From: Amycolatopsis sp. GM8
Lineage (GTDB): Bacteria; Actinomycetota; Actinomycetes; Mycobacteriales; Pseudonocardiaceae
Assembly: GCF_021653975.1 (NCBI RefSeq)
Contig: NZ_JAJKFK010000012.1
Location: 124,001-188,000, forward strand
Length of the DNA: 64,000 nucleotides
Reading direction: 5' to 3'
A program made the position numbers and the translations under genes. Below the pieces are notes generated by a model. That model had not been told where the DNA came from and did no database searches. It worked only from the letters and a program-made list of their open reading frames with translations. Below are positions 22,143 to 30,078 of the stretch, piece by piece; position 1 is the first letter of the stretch, and the number at the start of each line of letters is the position of its first letter.

Positions 22143-22646
22143 ATGGACAGCACAGAACTGCGGCAGCTGCAGGCGCCGCTGAAGGACCGGTACCGGGAGA
22201 CCCCGGAAACCGCCGTGGTCACCATGAAATCCGAGGCCGACCTGTCCGGCACCGCGGTGTCGTGCAAGGTGCGGACGGGTCAGGCGCTGGTCGAGGCCGG
22301 TCTGCACCCGGCGGCCGGCGGCGACGGCACGCTGGCCTGCTCGGGCGACATGCTGCTGGACGCGCTGGTGGCGTGCGCCGGCGTGACCCTGCGCGCCGTC
22401 GCGACTTCGCTCGGCGTCGAGGTGCGCGGCGGCATCGTCCACGCCGAAGGCGATCTGGACTTCCGCGGCACACTCGGCGTGGACAAGCTCGCGCCGGTGG
22501 GCTTCCGCGCGATCCGGCTGGCCTTCGAGCTGGACACCGACGCGGGCGCCGAGCAGCTCGCGACGCTCGAGAAGCTGACCGAGCGCTATTGCGTGGTCTT
22601 CCAGACCCTGCGCAACGCGACCGAGATCAGCACGAACTTCGGGTGA
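22143..22646 (+). CDS. OsmC-family peroxiredoxin-like protein
   Basis: A 167-residue OsmC/Ohr-fold protein. The two conserved cysteines are C78 in LDALVACAGVTLRAVA and C150 in LTERYCVVFQTLRN, at the positions used for organic peroxide reduction. The family form LACSGDMLLDAL replaces the canonical P-E-x-L. It acts in the cytoplasm on hydroperoxides with thiol reductants. It is divergent from lysA and convergent with the VOC gene; a terminator hairpin follows the stop. Substrate not known. Confidence 0.88.
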   Translation: MDSTELRQLQAPLKDRYRETPETAVVTMKSEADLSGTAVSCKVRTGQALVEAGLHPAAGGDGTLACSGDMLLDALVACAGVTLRAVATSLGVEVRGGIVHAEGDLDFRGTLGVDKLAPVGFRAIRLAFELDTDAGAEQLATLEKLTERYCVVFQTLRNATEISTNFG

Positions 22647-22681
22647 CGGAGGCGACCCTCCCCCTGCGAAGGCCGCCTCCG
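22647..22681. terminator. Bidirectional terminator hairpin
   Basis: CGGAGGCG (22647-22654) pairs perfectly with CGCCTCCG (22674-22681) across a 19-base loop, directly between the stop codons of two convergent genes. Confidence 0.6.
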
Positions 22682-22687
22682 CGGGGT

Positions 22688-23089
22688 TCACCGCACCTGC
22701 GTCGCGTCCATGTACACGGCTTCCCAGGCGTGACCGTCGAGGTCGTGGAAGCTGCGGCTGTACATGAAGTCCATCTCGATGGGCGGCTTCGCCACCGTGC
22801 CACCGGCCGCGAGCGCCTTGTCGACCAGCTGGTCGACCTCGTCGCGGGTGTCGGCGCTCAGCGCGTTGATCACCTCGATGCCGCGCGCCGCGTCGATGAT
22901 GGTCTTGCCGGTGAAGGTTGCGAAGAACGGCTCGGTCAGCAACATCACGTAGATCTCCTCGCTGATCACCACACAGCCGCCGTTGTCGTCGGTGAACTTC
23001 GGGTTCACCGAGTAGCCCAGCTCCGTGTAGAAGTGCAGCGATTTGGTCAGGTCCTTGACCGCCAGGTTGACGAAGATCTTCGTGGACAT
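22688..23089 (-). CDS. VOC-family (glyoxalase/bleomycin resistance-like) protein
   Basis: A 133-residue protein starting STKIFVNLAVKDLTKSLHFYTELGYSVNPKF, the first beta-alpha-beta-beta-beta unit of the vicinal oxygen chelate fold, and ending FHDLDGHAWEAVYMD, the second unit with the metal-binding pattern D-x-D-G-x-x-W-E. Length and pattern match the widespread group annotated as glyoxalase or PhnB-like. Function beyond fold is not known. The ATG at 23089 is preceded by AGGAGAC about 6 bases upstream. It is followed by convergent osmC. Confidence 0.85.
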   Translation of the reverse strand: MSTKIFVNLAVKDLTKSLHFYTELGYSVNPKFTDDNGGCVVISEEIYVMLLTEPFFATFTGKTIIDAARGIEVINALSADTRDEVDQLVDKALAAGGTVAKPPIEMDFMYSRSFHDLDGHAWEAVYMDATQVR

Positions 23090-23148
23090 CAGGGGTCTCC
23101 TTCGTTGTAGGTAGTGGAGAGACCCCCGCTGTCCGCGAAACTCATCGG

Positions 23149-23769
23149 TCAGCAGTAGTTGAGCATGTCCGTCAGCGCCGCCTTCTCCGCGTCGGTGACG
23201 GTCAGCTGGTAGTAGTGCTTGACCGTGATCCAGTCCGTCGCATAGGTGCACCAGTCCGATTTGAGCCCCGGGCGCCACTCGTCGGGCGCCCGGTCACCCT
23301 TGGCCTGGTTGACGTTGTCCGTAACGGCGCGCAGCTGCGGGCGGACGAGATCGTTCGCGAACTCCTTGCGGTGCTCGGTGGTCCACGAGGCCGCGCCGCT
23401 TTCCCAGGCCTGGCCCAGCGGAACGGTGTGATCGATGTCCACATCGGACGCTTTGGTCCAGGTGCCACCGTCGTACGGGCTGTGCCAGGTGCCCGACGTC
23501 GGGCGGCACTCCTTGTCCGTCGTGACGTCCTGGCCGTCGCGCTTCAGCACCGTCTCGCGGGTGTCACAGGCTCCCGAAACCGTTGCCCAGTGCGGAAACT
23601 TCTCACGCGAGTAACCGCCCATCCCGCTGCGCGGCTTGATCACCAGTTCCGCCAGCTGCGCGCCCGCGGGCGCCGCGTTCGCCGGCGGCGCCTGCGTTTT
23701 CAGCATCCCCGGCTGGCAGGCCGACACCAGCACCGTCACCGCGACCAGCGGCAACCAGGTCTTCTTCAC
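23149..23769 (-). CDS. Secreted HNH-family nuclease lipoprotein (DUF1524/GmrSD C-terminal type)
   Basis: A 206-residue protein. The signal peptide KKTWLPLVAVTVLVSAC has a lipobox with Cys18, so it is a cell-surface lipoprotein. The nuclease domain has DVDIDHTVPLGQAWESGA (D-x-D-H, metal-binding His), LRAVTDNVNQAKGDRAPDEW (N...K) and YATDWITVKHYYQL, the His-Asn-His arrangement of actinomycete extracellular HNH nucleases. It probably degrades extracellular DNA; the substrate is inferred from the family. The GTG start shares one base with the stop of the MFS gene (TAGTG), so the two are coupled. Confidence 0.85.
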   Translation of the reverse strand: MKKTWLPLVAVTVLVSACQPGMLKTQAPPANAAPAGAQLAELVIKPRSGMGGYSREKFPHWATVSGACDTRETVLKRDGQDVTTDKECRPTSGTWHSPYDGGTWTKASDVDIDHTVPLGQAWESGAASWTTEHRKEFANDLVRPQLRAVTDNVNQAKGDRAPDEWRPGLKSDWCTYATDWITVKHYYQLTVTDAEKAALTDMLNYC

Positions 23770-25046
23770 TACGCACCCTTCGGGGCTCGGACCGGGAGCA
23801 CGGCGGCCAGCCCGGCGATGAGAACGACGACGATTCCGGCCATGCCCGCGCGCTGCGTGCCGAACAGGCCGATGAAACCGCTGAACATGAGCGGCCCGAG
23901 GAACGACACCGCGCGCCCGGTGGTCGCGTACAAGCCGAACGCCTCGCCTTCGCGTTCGGGCGCGACGATGCGGGCCAGGAACGTCCGGCTCGCGGACTGC
24001 GCCGGGCCGACGAACGCGGCGAGCGCGAGCCCGCACACCCAGAACGTCGCCTTCCCCGGCAGCACCGAAAGCGCGATGCCGAGCACGACGAGTGCCGCCA
24101 GTGACGCGACGATGACGGTCTTGGGCCCGATGCGGTCGTCCAGCCGGCCGCCGAGCAACGCGCCGAGGCCGGCCGTGAGGTTGGCCGCGATCGCGAAGAT
24201 CACCACCTCGCTGGCGCTGAACCCGAACGTGCCGGCCGCGACGACGCCACCGAACGTGAAGATCGCCGCGAGGCCGTCGCGGTAGAGCGCGCTCGCGATC
24301 AGGAACCACAGCGTGTGCCGTTCGGTGCGCCACATGTGCGCGAGTCGTTTGGCGAGCACGACGTAGCTCGCGAAGAAGTTGCGGCGGACCGGCTCGCCGG
24401 ACGCGGGCGCCTCCGGCACGAACAGGAACAGCGGCAAGGCGAACAGGGCGAACCACACCGCGGAGAAGAGCGCTACGACGCGGATGTTCAGTCCGCCTTG
24501 CGAGGTGACGCCGAACAGCCCGATGTCGGGCTGGACGAACGCGAACAGCACGATCGTGAGCGCGATCAGGCCGCCGAAATACCCCATGGACCAGCCGAAA
24601 CCGGAGATCCGGCCGACATTCTGGCGGGTCGAGACCTGCACCAGCATCGCGTTGTAGTTGACGCCCGCGAACTCGACGAACACGCTGCCGACCGAGATCA
24701 GCACGATGCCCAGCAGGAGATACGACGGGCTGTCACGGACGAAGAACAGCCCGACCATGCTCAGCACGACGATCACCGTGTGCACGCCGAGCCAGAGCTT
24801 GCGGCGGCCGCCGGCGTCGCTGCGCTGGCCGGTGACGGGCGCGAGCAGCGCGATCGCGACGCCCGCGATGGTCAGCCCCACCCCGAGGTCCGCGGAACCG
24901 CTGTCCGGGTCCGGCGCGACGGCTTTCGTGAGGTAGACGGTGAAGACGAAGGTGAGAATGATGGCGTTGAAGGCCGACGAGCCCCAGTCCCAGAACGCCC
25001 AGCTGATCACCCGGCGCCGGCTCGGCGCTTTCTCGGCTGTGGTCAC
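23769..25046 (-). CDS. MFS transporter, UMF1/Atg22-like family
   Basis: A 425-residue protein with about twelve hydrophobic segments. ISWAFWDWGSSAFNAIILTFVF near the start and GQRSDAGGRRKLWLG after TM3 are the marks of the UMF1 (unknown major facilitator 1) family; RISGFGWSMGYFGGL follows. The GTG at 25046 is chosen because family members start near the W-A-x-W-D-W-G-S motif; upstream residues to 25160 are unlike the family. Efflux of amino acids or small metabolites is possible but unproven. It is coupled to the nuclease lipoprotein. Confidence 0.85.
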   Translation of the reverse strand: MTTAEKAPSRRRVISWAFWDWGSSAFNAIILTFVFTVYLTKAVAPDPDSGSADLGVGLTIAGVAIALLAPVTGQRSDAGGRRKLWLGVHTVIVVLSMVGLFFVRDSPSYLLLGIVLISVGSVFVEFAGVNYNAMLVQVSTRQNVGRISGFGWSMGYFGGLIALTIVLFAFVQPDIGLFGVTSQGGLNIRVVALFSAVWFALFALPLFLFVPEAPASGEPVRRNFFASYVVLAKRLAHMWRTERHTLWFLIASALYRDGLAAIFTFGGVVAAGTFGFSASEVVIFAIAANLTAGLGALLGGRLDDRIGPKTVIVASLAALVVLGIALSVLPGKATFWVCGLALAAFVGPAQSASRTFLARIVAPEREGEAFGLYATTGRAVSFLGPLMFSGFIGLFGTQRAGMAGIVVVLIAGLAAVLPVRAPKGA

Positions 25047-25100
25047 GGCGAAATAAGACCTCACGGCCCCCGCGGTGATCAAGGCGGGGGTGCCTGCCTC

Positions 25101-25130
25101 TTGACTTCCCTCCGGCCCCGTCTGCACACT
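25101..25130 (+). promoter_or_regulatory. Candidate promoter of the 25187 gene
   Basis: TTGACT (25101-25106), 18-base spacer, CACACT (25125-25130). A leader of about 50 bases and GAGGAG before the ATG would follow. Confidence 0.35.
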
Positions 25131-25186
25131 TGGGTTCACTGAATGGCACAGCGGTTTCAATTACCCCTGAGTGCGAGGAGACGGTG

Positions 25187-26188
25187 ATGGCTGTCGGATT
25201 CCGGTCTTTTCTGCATGTCACGCCCGGTCAGCAGCTGCTCGGCACCGTCATCGAACACCTCGTCAGGTGGCTCGCGACGAAGGAGATCCACCTCGAGGCC
25301 GGCCGCGCGGGGCAGTACGTGCTGGATCACGACGATCTGGTCACGGTGCTGAACAGCCGGGCCGGTGGGGGGCAGCTGTACCAGTGGCGGCGGCAGCACC
25401 CGGACGCGCAGCCGCGGGATGTCTGGCGCACCACGATTTCCGTGCTGGAGCGGCCGGATTCGCCGGGCTGGATCTGGACCGAGATCGAGACACGGGACGA
25501 CGGCACGGGGCTCGGCGAGGCCCCGTTCAACCGGTGCATGTCGGTGCCGAGCGTGTTGCGCGGGCTACTCGGGGAGCTGGAGGTGTGCGACGGCCGGACC
25601 GAGGTGACGCCGAGCCCGCAGTGGGTCGCACTCGGCCACTTGCCCGACCTGATGGACTACCTGGCCGACGAGACCCGCCGCGGGCCGGTGTACATGCTCA
25701 GCCAGGGGCACCAGCCGCGCGAGGAATTCGAGCGGTGGGCGCGGGAAGTGACGTGGCACCTGGTCGGGATGGGCAGCGCTTTCCTGCTCGACCCGGCCGT
25801 CGAGGCGGGCTTCAACGAGATGGTGGGCGCGGCGCACGCGGTCCCGCCGGGGACGATGCGCACCTACCTGCCGGACGTGGACCTCGACAACCCGGAAGAC
25901 CCGCTGCGGCACCGGATCCTGGGCCGCACCCGGATCACGGCGACCGATACCCGGCAGCTGGCCCGCATGCTGGGCCGCGCCGAACGCGACCGCGCCGCCC
26001 GCCAGCCGATCCCACTCGAAGCACGGGAACTGATGCACACCTACGAGCCGACGCCGCTCCCGGTGTCCTGGCGCGACCAGCAGCGCCTGGTGATGGACCT
26101 CCAAGCGGAAAACGAACGCCTCCGCGAGGCCCTCCTCGCGCGGCCCCACCTCCACGTCGCCCGCCACCCCGAACTCACGGCCTCGTAA
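25187..26188 (+). CDS. Conserved-looking protein of unknown function
   Basis: A 333-residue soluble protein. The ATG has GAGGAG 6 bases upstream. It has an even mix of charged and hydrophobic residues, no signal peptide and no membrane helix. Recognisable stretches are FLHVTPGQQLLGTVIEHLVRWL at the N-terminus, ISVLERPDSPGWIWTEIETRDD (a beta-rich segment) and a C-terminal likely coiled coil WRDQQRLVMDLQAENERLREAL. I do not recognise a family. It is divergent from the MFS gene. The stop is followed at once by a 21-bp tandem repeat array. Confidence 0.75.
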   Translation: MAVGFRSFLHVTPGQQLLGTVIEHLVRWLATKEIHLEAGRAGQYVLDHDDLVTVLNSRAGGGQLYQWRRQHPDAQPRDVWRTTISVLERPDSPGWIWTEIETRDDGTGLGEAPFNRCMSVPSVLRGLLGELEVCDGRTEVTPSPQWVALGHLPDLMDYLADETRRGPVYMLSQGHQPREEFERWAREVTWHLVGMGSAFLLDPAVEAGFNEMVGAAHAVPPGTMRTYLPDVDLDNPEDPLRHRILGRTRITATDTRQLARMLGRAERDRAARQPIPLEARELMHTYEPTPLPVSWRDQQRLVMDLQAENERLREALLARPHLHVARHPELTAS

Positions 26189-26193
26189 CGCCC

Positions 26194-26505
26194 GGCGAGT
26201 CCGACACTCACGACGCCGAGTCCGACACTCACGCCAGTGAGTTTGCTTGCCACGACGCCGAGTTTGCCTGCTGCGTCGGTGAGTTTGCGCGCCGCGTTGG
26301 CGACTTTGCCTGCCACGTCGGCGAATTTGCGCGCCACGTCGGCGAGTTGCGCGCCGCGCCGCTGAGTTTGCGCGCCGCGTCGCCGAATTTGCTTGCCACG
26401 ACACCGAGTTTGCGCGCTGCGTCGCCGAATTTGCGCCCTGCGTCGGTCAGTTTGCTCGCCACGTCGGCGAGTTTGCCTGCCACGTCGGCGAGTTGCGCGC
26501 CGCGC
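26194..26505. repeat. 21-bp tandem repeat array (minisatellite)
   Basis: About fifteen degenerate copies of a 21-base unit fill nearly all of the 355-base gap between the unknown gene and hicB. Early units read close to CGAGTCCGACACTCACGACGC and the rest close to GAGTTTGC(C/G)(T/C)GCC(A/G)CGTCGGC. Two units lack one base, which shifts every long reading frame across the array. On the minus strand, frames give heptads such as KLADVAS, KFGDAAR and KLGVVAS. No promoter, ribosome binding site or intact ORF through the array supports a gene. Confidence 0.85.
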
Positions 26506-26543
26506 GGCGGCGCAGCGTTGGTTTACTTGGAGCCGCCAGTGGA

Positions 26544-27041
26544 TCAGCGTCCCGCGGCAGGCTTTTTCTGCTGGCCGGTGCGGCCCGCCTTGGTCACGGC
26601 TGCTCGGGCGACGACCTGACCGCCGCGTACGGCCTTGGCCGCCGCCGCTGTCGAGGACGAGCCGATCAGCTGGCTGACGCGTTGCGGAGTCAGGCCGAGC
26701 ACCACCGCGATTTCGCGCCCGGACAAACCGGTTCGCTCCAGGTTCCTGGCCACCTCACGTTGTTTCGCGGCCGCCTCGCGCTGCTGACGTTCCGCATCTT
26801 TGACCTGGGCACGGGCAATCCTGACCTGCTCCGCCAATTCGTCGTCGAGCTGCGGCACGACGTGCACGTCGAAAGCCTTCTCGTCGTCGAGATCGAGCGC
26901 GAACGCGATGTACTCCCGTGCGGTGGTTTCCGCTTTGGACAAGGACGCGGTCTGCGTGACGCCGACACCCTCGATGTGAAGTTCCCAGCCGCGTGCCCAG
27001 CGCTTGGCAACGACGGTGTAAGTATCGGTCACTGTAACCAT
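26544..27041 (-). CDS. hicB: HicB-family antitoxin with C-terminal HTH
   Basis: A 165-residue protein. The N-terminus (TDTYTVVAKRWARGWELHIEGVG, then QTASLSKAETTAREYIAFAL) is the partial RNase-H fold of HicB. A charged helix (EQVRIARAQVKDAERQQREAAAKQREVARNLE) leads to a helix-turn-helix, LSGREIAVVLGLTPQRVSQLI. The last 35 residues are basic and low in complexity. It neutralises HicA and represses the operon. The ATG at 27041 overlaps the hicA 3' end by 13 bases. Longer than a minimal HicB because of the central helix and basic tail. Confidence 0.85.
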   Translation of the reverse strand: MVTVTDTYTVVAKRWARGWELHIEGVGVTQTASLSKAETTAREYIAFALDLDDEKAFDVHVVPQLDDELAEQVRIARAQVKDAERQQREAAAKQREVARNLERTGLSGREIAVVLGLTPQRVSQLIGSSSTAAAAKAVRGGQVVARAAVTKAGRTGQQKKPAAGR

Positions 27042-27238
27042 CCCTCCGGCAGGCAGTCCAGCTTCTTGATGATGTCCCGGATGACTCCGGGCGAGACGAT
27101 GGTGTGGTTCGGGACGATCGCCTGATGCTTTCCGCACGGACACAGCCACTTCTCGTGACTTCCGCGAGTTCCCTTGTGCCCGGCGCCCTGATCGAGGAGC
27201 GCCCGCTGCACCTCCCGACACCTCATCGCCTTCACCAT
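27029..27238 (-). CDS. hicA: HicA-family mRNA interferase toxin
   Basis: A 69-residue double-stranded-RNA-binding-fold toxin. MRCREVQRALLDQGAGHKGTRGSHEKWLCPCGKHQAIVP has the HicA pattern G-S-H-x-x-W with the catalytic histidine, and NHTIVSPGVIRDIIKKL the C-terminal helix. It cleaves mRNA when HicB is lost. The gene contains a TTA leucine codon near its end (TGG TTA CAG TGA), rare in this window. The ATG (27238) is 7 bases after TAGATT, so the start is probably leaderless, and a 39-base palindrome lies over the promoter. Toxin precedes antitoxin, the usual hicAB order. Confidence 0.88.
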   Translation of the reverse strand: MVKAMRCREVQRALLDQGAGHKGTRGSHEKWLCPCGKHQAIVPNHTIVSPGVIRDIIKKLDCLPEGWLQ

Positions 27239-27245
27239 GCAATGT

Positions 27246-27286
27246 AATCTAGGGCGTCTAGACGCGCAACGTCTAGACGCCCTAGA
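27246..27286 (-). promoter_or_regulatory. hicAB promoter and long perfect palindrome operator
   Basis: Arms 27248-27264 and 27270-27286 (17 bases each) are perfect inverted repeats around a 5-base spacer, CGCAA. Each arm contains the palindrome CGTCTAGACG, so the site offers two tandem dimer sites. The proximal end overlaps TAGATT (minus strand, 27251-27246), the -10 element 7 bases before the hicA ATG. The HTH of HicB is the likely ligand. Confidence 0.75.
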
Positions 27287-27317
27287 TGACTTTACCCGGA
27301 CCGGTGAAAACCGCGGC

Positions 27318-28232
27318 TCAACGGCGCTTCGGCATGCTGACCCGGCTCAGGTCGGCGGCCACTACGACCTCGCCGCCGAAGATTTCTCTTGCTTCTTCGT
27401 AGAACTTGGTCGGGTCGTCGTAGCGTTGCGAGAAATGGGTGAGCACCAGTTTGCCCACCTTGCTCTCCGCCGCGACCCGCGCCGCCTGGCGGGCCGTCAG
27501 GTGGCCGTACTCCTCCGCCAAGGCGGCGTCTTCGTCGAGGAAGGTCGACTCGATCACCAGCAGGTCCGCCCGGTCCGCCAGCTCGTACACCCCGTCGCAC
27601 AGCCGCGTGTCCATCACGAACGCGAACCGCTGGCCGCGGCGGACCACGCTGACCTGCTCGACCGACACCGTCCGGCTGCCGAACCGCAACGAGCCCGCCC
27701 GCTGCAGCTCGCCCACCTCCGGGCCGGTGATTCCGAAGCGCGCCAGCAACTCCGGCATCATCCGCCGCCCGCCCGGTTCGACCAGCTGGTACCCGAACGA
27801 CTCCACCGGATGGTCCAGCCGCCGCGCCCGCAGCTCACCGAACTCACCCGTCGCGATCACGCCGTCGGCCGAAACCGGCTCCTCGACGATCGAAGCCGTC
27901 TCGTGGAACACGCTCGCATGCCGCAGCCGGTCGAAGAACACCTGTCCCGACAACGGGTAGTGCGCGTGCACCGGATGCGACACCCCGTCCAGCGACAGCC
28001 GTTGCACCACGCCGGGCAGCCCCAGGCAGTGATCGCCGTGAAAATGGCTCAGGCAGATCCGGGTGATCGCCGACGCCGGCACCCCCGCGAACAGCATCTG
28101 CCGCTGCGTGCCCTCGCCGGGGTCGAACAGGAACCCCTCCCCGTCCCAGCGCAGCAGATAACCGTTGTGGTTTCGGGTACGGCCGGGCACCTGACTAGCG
28201 GTCCCCAGCACAACCAGCTCGCGGACGGACAC
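27318..28232 (-). CDS. rnz: Ribonuclease Z (tRNA 3' processing endonuclease)
   Basis: A 304-residue metallo-beta-lactamase-fold enzyme. [22 protein letters not shown] begins the fold, the metal site is SHFHGDH (H63, H65, D67, H68) and VMDTRLCDG and [10 protein letters not shown] give further ligands. The loop [11 protein letters not shown] carries the conserved His before the last motif. It matures tRNA 3' ends in the cytoplasm. The GTG at 28232 starts directly at the fold; longer readings cross into the divergent DGPF gene. Normal length for the long bacterial form. Confidence 0.92.
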   Translation of the reverse strand: MSVRELVVLGTASQVPGRTRNHNGYLLRWDGEGFLFDPGEGTQRQMLFAGVPASAITRICLSHFHGDHCLGLPGVVQRLSLDGVSHPVHAHYPLSGQVFFDRLRHASVFHETASIVEEPVSADGVIATGEFGELRARRLDHPVESFGYQLVEPGGRRMMPELLARFGITGPEVGELQRAGSLRFGSRTVSVEQVSVVRRGQRFAFVMDTRLCDGVYELADRADLLVIESTFLDEDAALAEEYGHLTARQAARVAAESKVGKLVLTHFSQRYDDPTKFYEEAREIFGGEVVVAADLSRVSMPKRR

Positions 28233-28283
28233 CTGACCAACCGTAGTCGGTCCGGGGTGTGCCGAGAAAAATCTTGAAGGACG

Positions 28284-28310
28284 TGTCGATCCGGCCCCTG
28301 CTCGTTCGAC
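28284..28310 (+). promoter_or_regulatory. ECF42-type promoter of the DGPF gene
   Basis: TGTCGA (28284-28289), 17-base spacer, CGAC (28307-28310), 43 bases before the ATG. This agrees with the -35 TGTCGA and -10 CGA(T/C)-like sequences described for ECF42 sigma factors, which act on DGPF genes. The sigma gene is the next but one feature downstream. Confidence 0.7.
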
Positions 28311-28353
28311 GCTCCAGGTGAAGGCACAAGCTACGAGTTCGAGGAGCGAGACG

Positions 28354-28782
28354 ATGCGATTCATGGTCCTGATCAAGGCCACCGCCGAGTCCGAAGCCGG
28401 CGTGATGCCCAGCGCGGAGTTGCTCGAGGCGATGGGCCAATACAACGAAGAGCTGGTCAAGGCGGGCGTGATGCTCGCCGGCGACGGGTTGCACGCCAGC
28501 TCGAAGGGCGCCCGGGTGCGGTTCGAGGGCGACCAGCGCACGGTCATCGACGGGCCGTTCGCGGAGACGAAGGAACTGCTCGCGGGCTTCTGGATCCTCG
28601 ACGTCAAGTCGCGCGAAGAGGCGATCGAGTGGGTCAAGCGCATCCCGAACGACCCGATCGGGCGAGGCGAGACGACCGAGGTCGAGATCCGTCAGGTCGT
28701 CGAGGCCGAGGACTTCACCGACGTCACGCCGGACATCCTGGCCCAGCAGAAGCGGCTGCGTGAGCAGCTCGGCGGTAACTGA
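28354..28782 (+). CDS. YCII-related DGPF-domain protein (ECF42 partner)
   Basis: A 142-residue protein of the YCII/DGPF family: [60 protein letters not shown]. The D-G-P-F motif names the family. Members are strictly linked to ECF42 sigma genes and are their target; the biochemical role is not settled. AGGAGCGAGACG precedes the ATG. The sigma gene follows about 38 bases later on the same strand. Confidence 0.9.
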   Translation: MRFMVLIKATAESEAGVMPSAELLEAMGQYNEELVKAGVMLAGDGLHASSKGARVRFEGDQRTVIDGPFAETKELLAGFWILDVKSREEAIEWVKRIPNDPIGRGETTEVEIRQVVEAEDFTDVTPDILAQQKRLREQLGGN

Positions 28783-28820
28783 CTTGCCCGATTCGTCCGG
28801 AGGTGGTGTGCTCGGGGGCC

Positions 28821-30050
28821 GTGACGGCCTCCGACACCCACCGGACGATCGACGCGGTCTGGCGCATCGAGTCGGCGAAGATCATCGGTGCGCTCACCCG
28901 CATGCTGCGCGACATCGGCCTGGCCGAGGAGCTGGCGCAGGACGCGCTGGTCGCCGCGCTCGAACAGTGGCCCGAGTCCGGCGTCCCGCAGAACCCGGGC
29001 GCGTGGCTGATGACGACCGCCAAGCGCCGCGCCATCGACCGCATTCGCCGCGACAAGACGCTGGAACGCAAGCAGGAGGAGCTGGGCCGCGACCTGCCTG
29101 TCCAGGAGCCCGGGCACGAGCCGGACGAAGTCGACGACGACGTGCTGCGCCTGATGTTCACCGCCTGCCACCCGGTGCTGTCGACCGAGGCGCGCGTCGC
29201 GCTCACCCTGCGGCTGCTCGGCGGCCTCACCACCGACGAGATCGCCCGCGCCTATCTCGTCACGGAATCGACTGTGGCGCAACGGATCGTGCGCGCCAAA
29301 CGCAGTCTCGCCAAGGCGAAGGTACCGTTCGAGGTACCTAGTGGCGACGAGCTCGCGCCCCGGCTTTCGTCGGTGCTCGAAGTCGTCTACCTGATCTTCA
29401 ACGAGGGCTACTCGGCGACCGCGGGCGACGACTGGATGCGCCCAGGCCTGTGTGAGGACGCGATGCGGCTCGGCCGGATCCTCGCCGCGCTGGAGCCGAG
29501 GCAAGCCGAGGTGCACGGACTGGTCGCACTGATGGAGATCCAGGCGTCCCGCTCGCGTGCCCGGTCCGGCCCGGACGGCGAGCCCATCCTGTTGCTGGAG
29601 CAGAACCGCGCGTTGTGGGACCGGCTGCTGATCGGGCGCGGGCTGCGGGCGCTCGCGCGGGCCGAGGAACTCGGCGGCGGCCCGTACACCGTGCAGGCCG
29701 CGATCGCCGCTTGTCACGCCCGCGCGGCCAAGCCCGAGGACACCGATTGGGTGCGGATTTCGGCGCTGTACGAGGCGTTGGGTCGGCTGATGCCGTCACC
29801 GGTCGTCGAGCTGAACCGGGCGGTCGCGGTGTCCATGGCGTTCGGCCCGATCGTGGCCCTGAAACTCGTCGAGGAGCTGGCCGACGAGCCGTCGATGCGG
29901 CAGTACCACCTGCTGCCGAGCGTCCGCGGCGACCTGCTCGCGAAGCTCGACCGCCCGGCGGAAGCCCGCGCCGAGTTCGAACGGGCCGCGTCGATGACCC
30001 GTAACGCCCGTGAGCGGGAGCTGCTGCTCAAACGCGCTGCCGAGTGCTAA
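28821..30050 (+). CDS. ECF42-group RNA polymerase sigma factor with TPR-like extension
   Basis: A 409-residue sigma factor. Region 2 (VWRIESAKIIGALTRMLRDIGLAEELAQDALVAALEQWP ... PGAWLMTTAKRRAIDRIRR) and region 4 (ARVALTLRLLGGLTTDEIARAYLVTESTVAQRIVRAKRSL) are followed by a 200-residue C-terminal extension with LYEALGRLMPSPVVELNRAVAVSMAFGP, the SnoaL-free TPR-like tail of the ECF42 group. No anti-sigma gene is near. It probably drives the DGPF gene through the promoter at 28284-28310. The GTG start is not certain: GTG at 28803 and 28806 are alternatives with GGAGG nearby. Confidence 0.92.
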   Translation: MTASDTHRTIDAVWRIESAKIIGALTRMLRDIGLAEELAQDALVAALEQWPESGVPQNPGAWLMTTAKRRAIDRIRRDKTLERKQEELGRDLPVQEPGHEPDEVDDDVLRLMFTACHPVLSTEARVALTLRLLGGLTTDEIARAYLVTESTVAQRIVRAKRSLAKAKVPFEVPSGDELAPRLSSVLEVVYLIFNEGYSATAGDDWMRPGLCEDAMRLGRILAALEPRQAEVHGLVALMEIQASRSRARSGPDGEPILLLEQNRALWDRLLIGRGLRALARAEELGGGPYTVQAAIAACHARAAKPEDTDWVRISALYEALGRLMPSPVVELNRAVAVSMAFGPIVALKLVEELADEPSMRQYHLLPSVRGDLLAKLDRPAEARAEFERAASMTRNARERELLLKRAAEC

Positions 30051-30078
30051 CGCCAGCCCCTCGCCCGACCACCGCCCC

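Noticed and set aside
26041-26483. Small minus-strand proteins made of heptads (KLADVAS-type) across the 21-bp repeats
   Set aside because: Frame breaks, no ribosome binding site, and overlap with the end of the 25187 gene. Kept as a repeat, not a CDS.
26194-26505. CRISPR array
   Set aside because: The units are 21 bases, tandem and degenerate, with no unique spacers and no cas genes.
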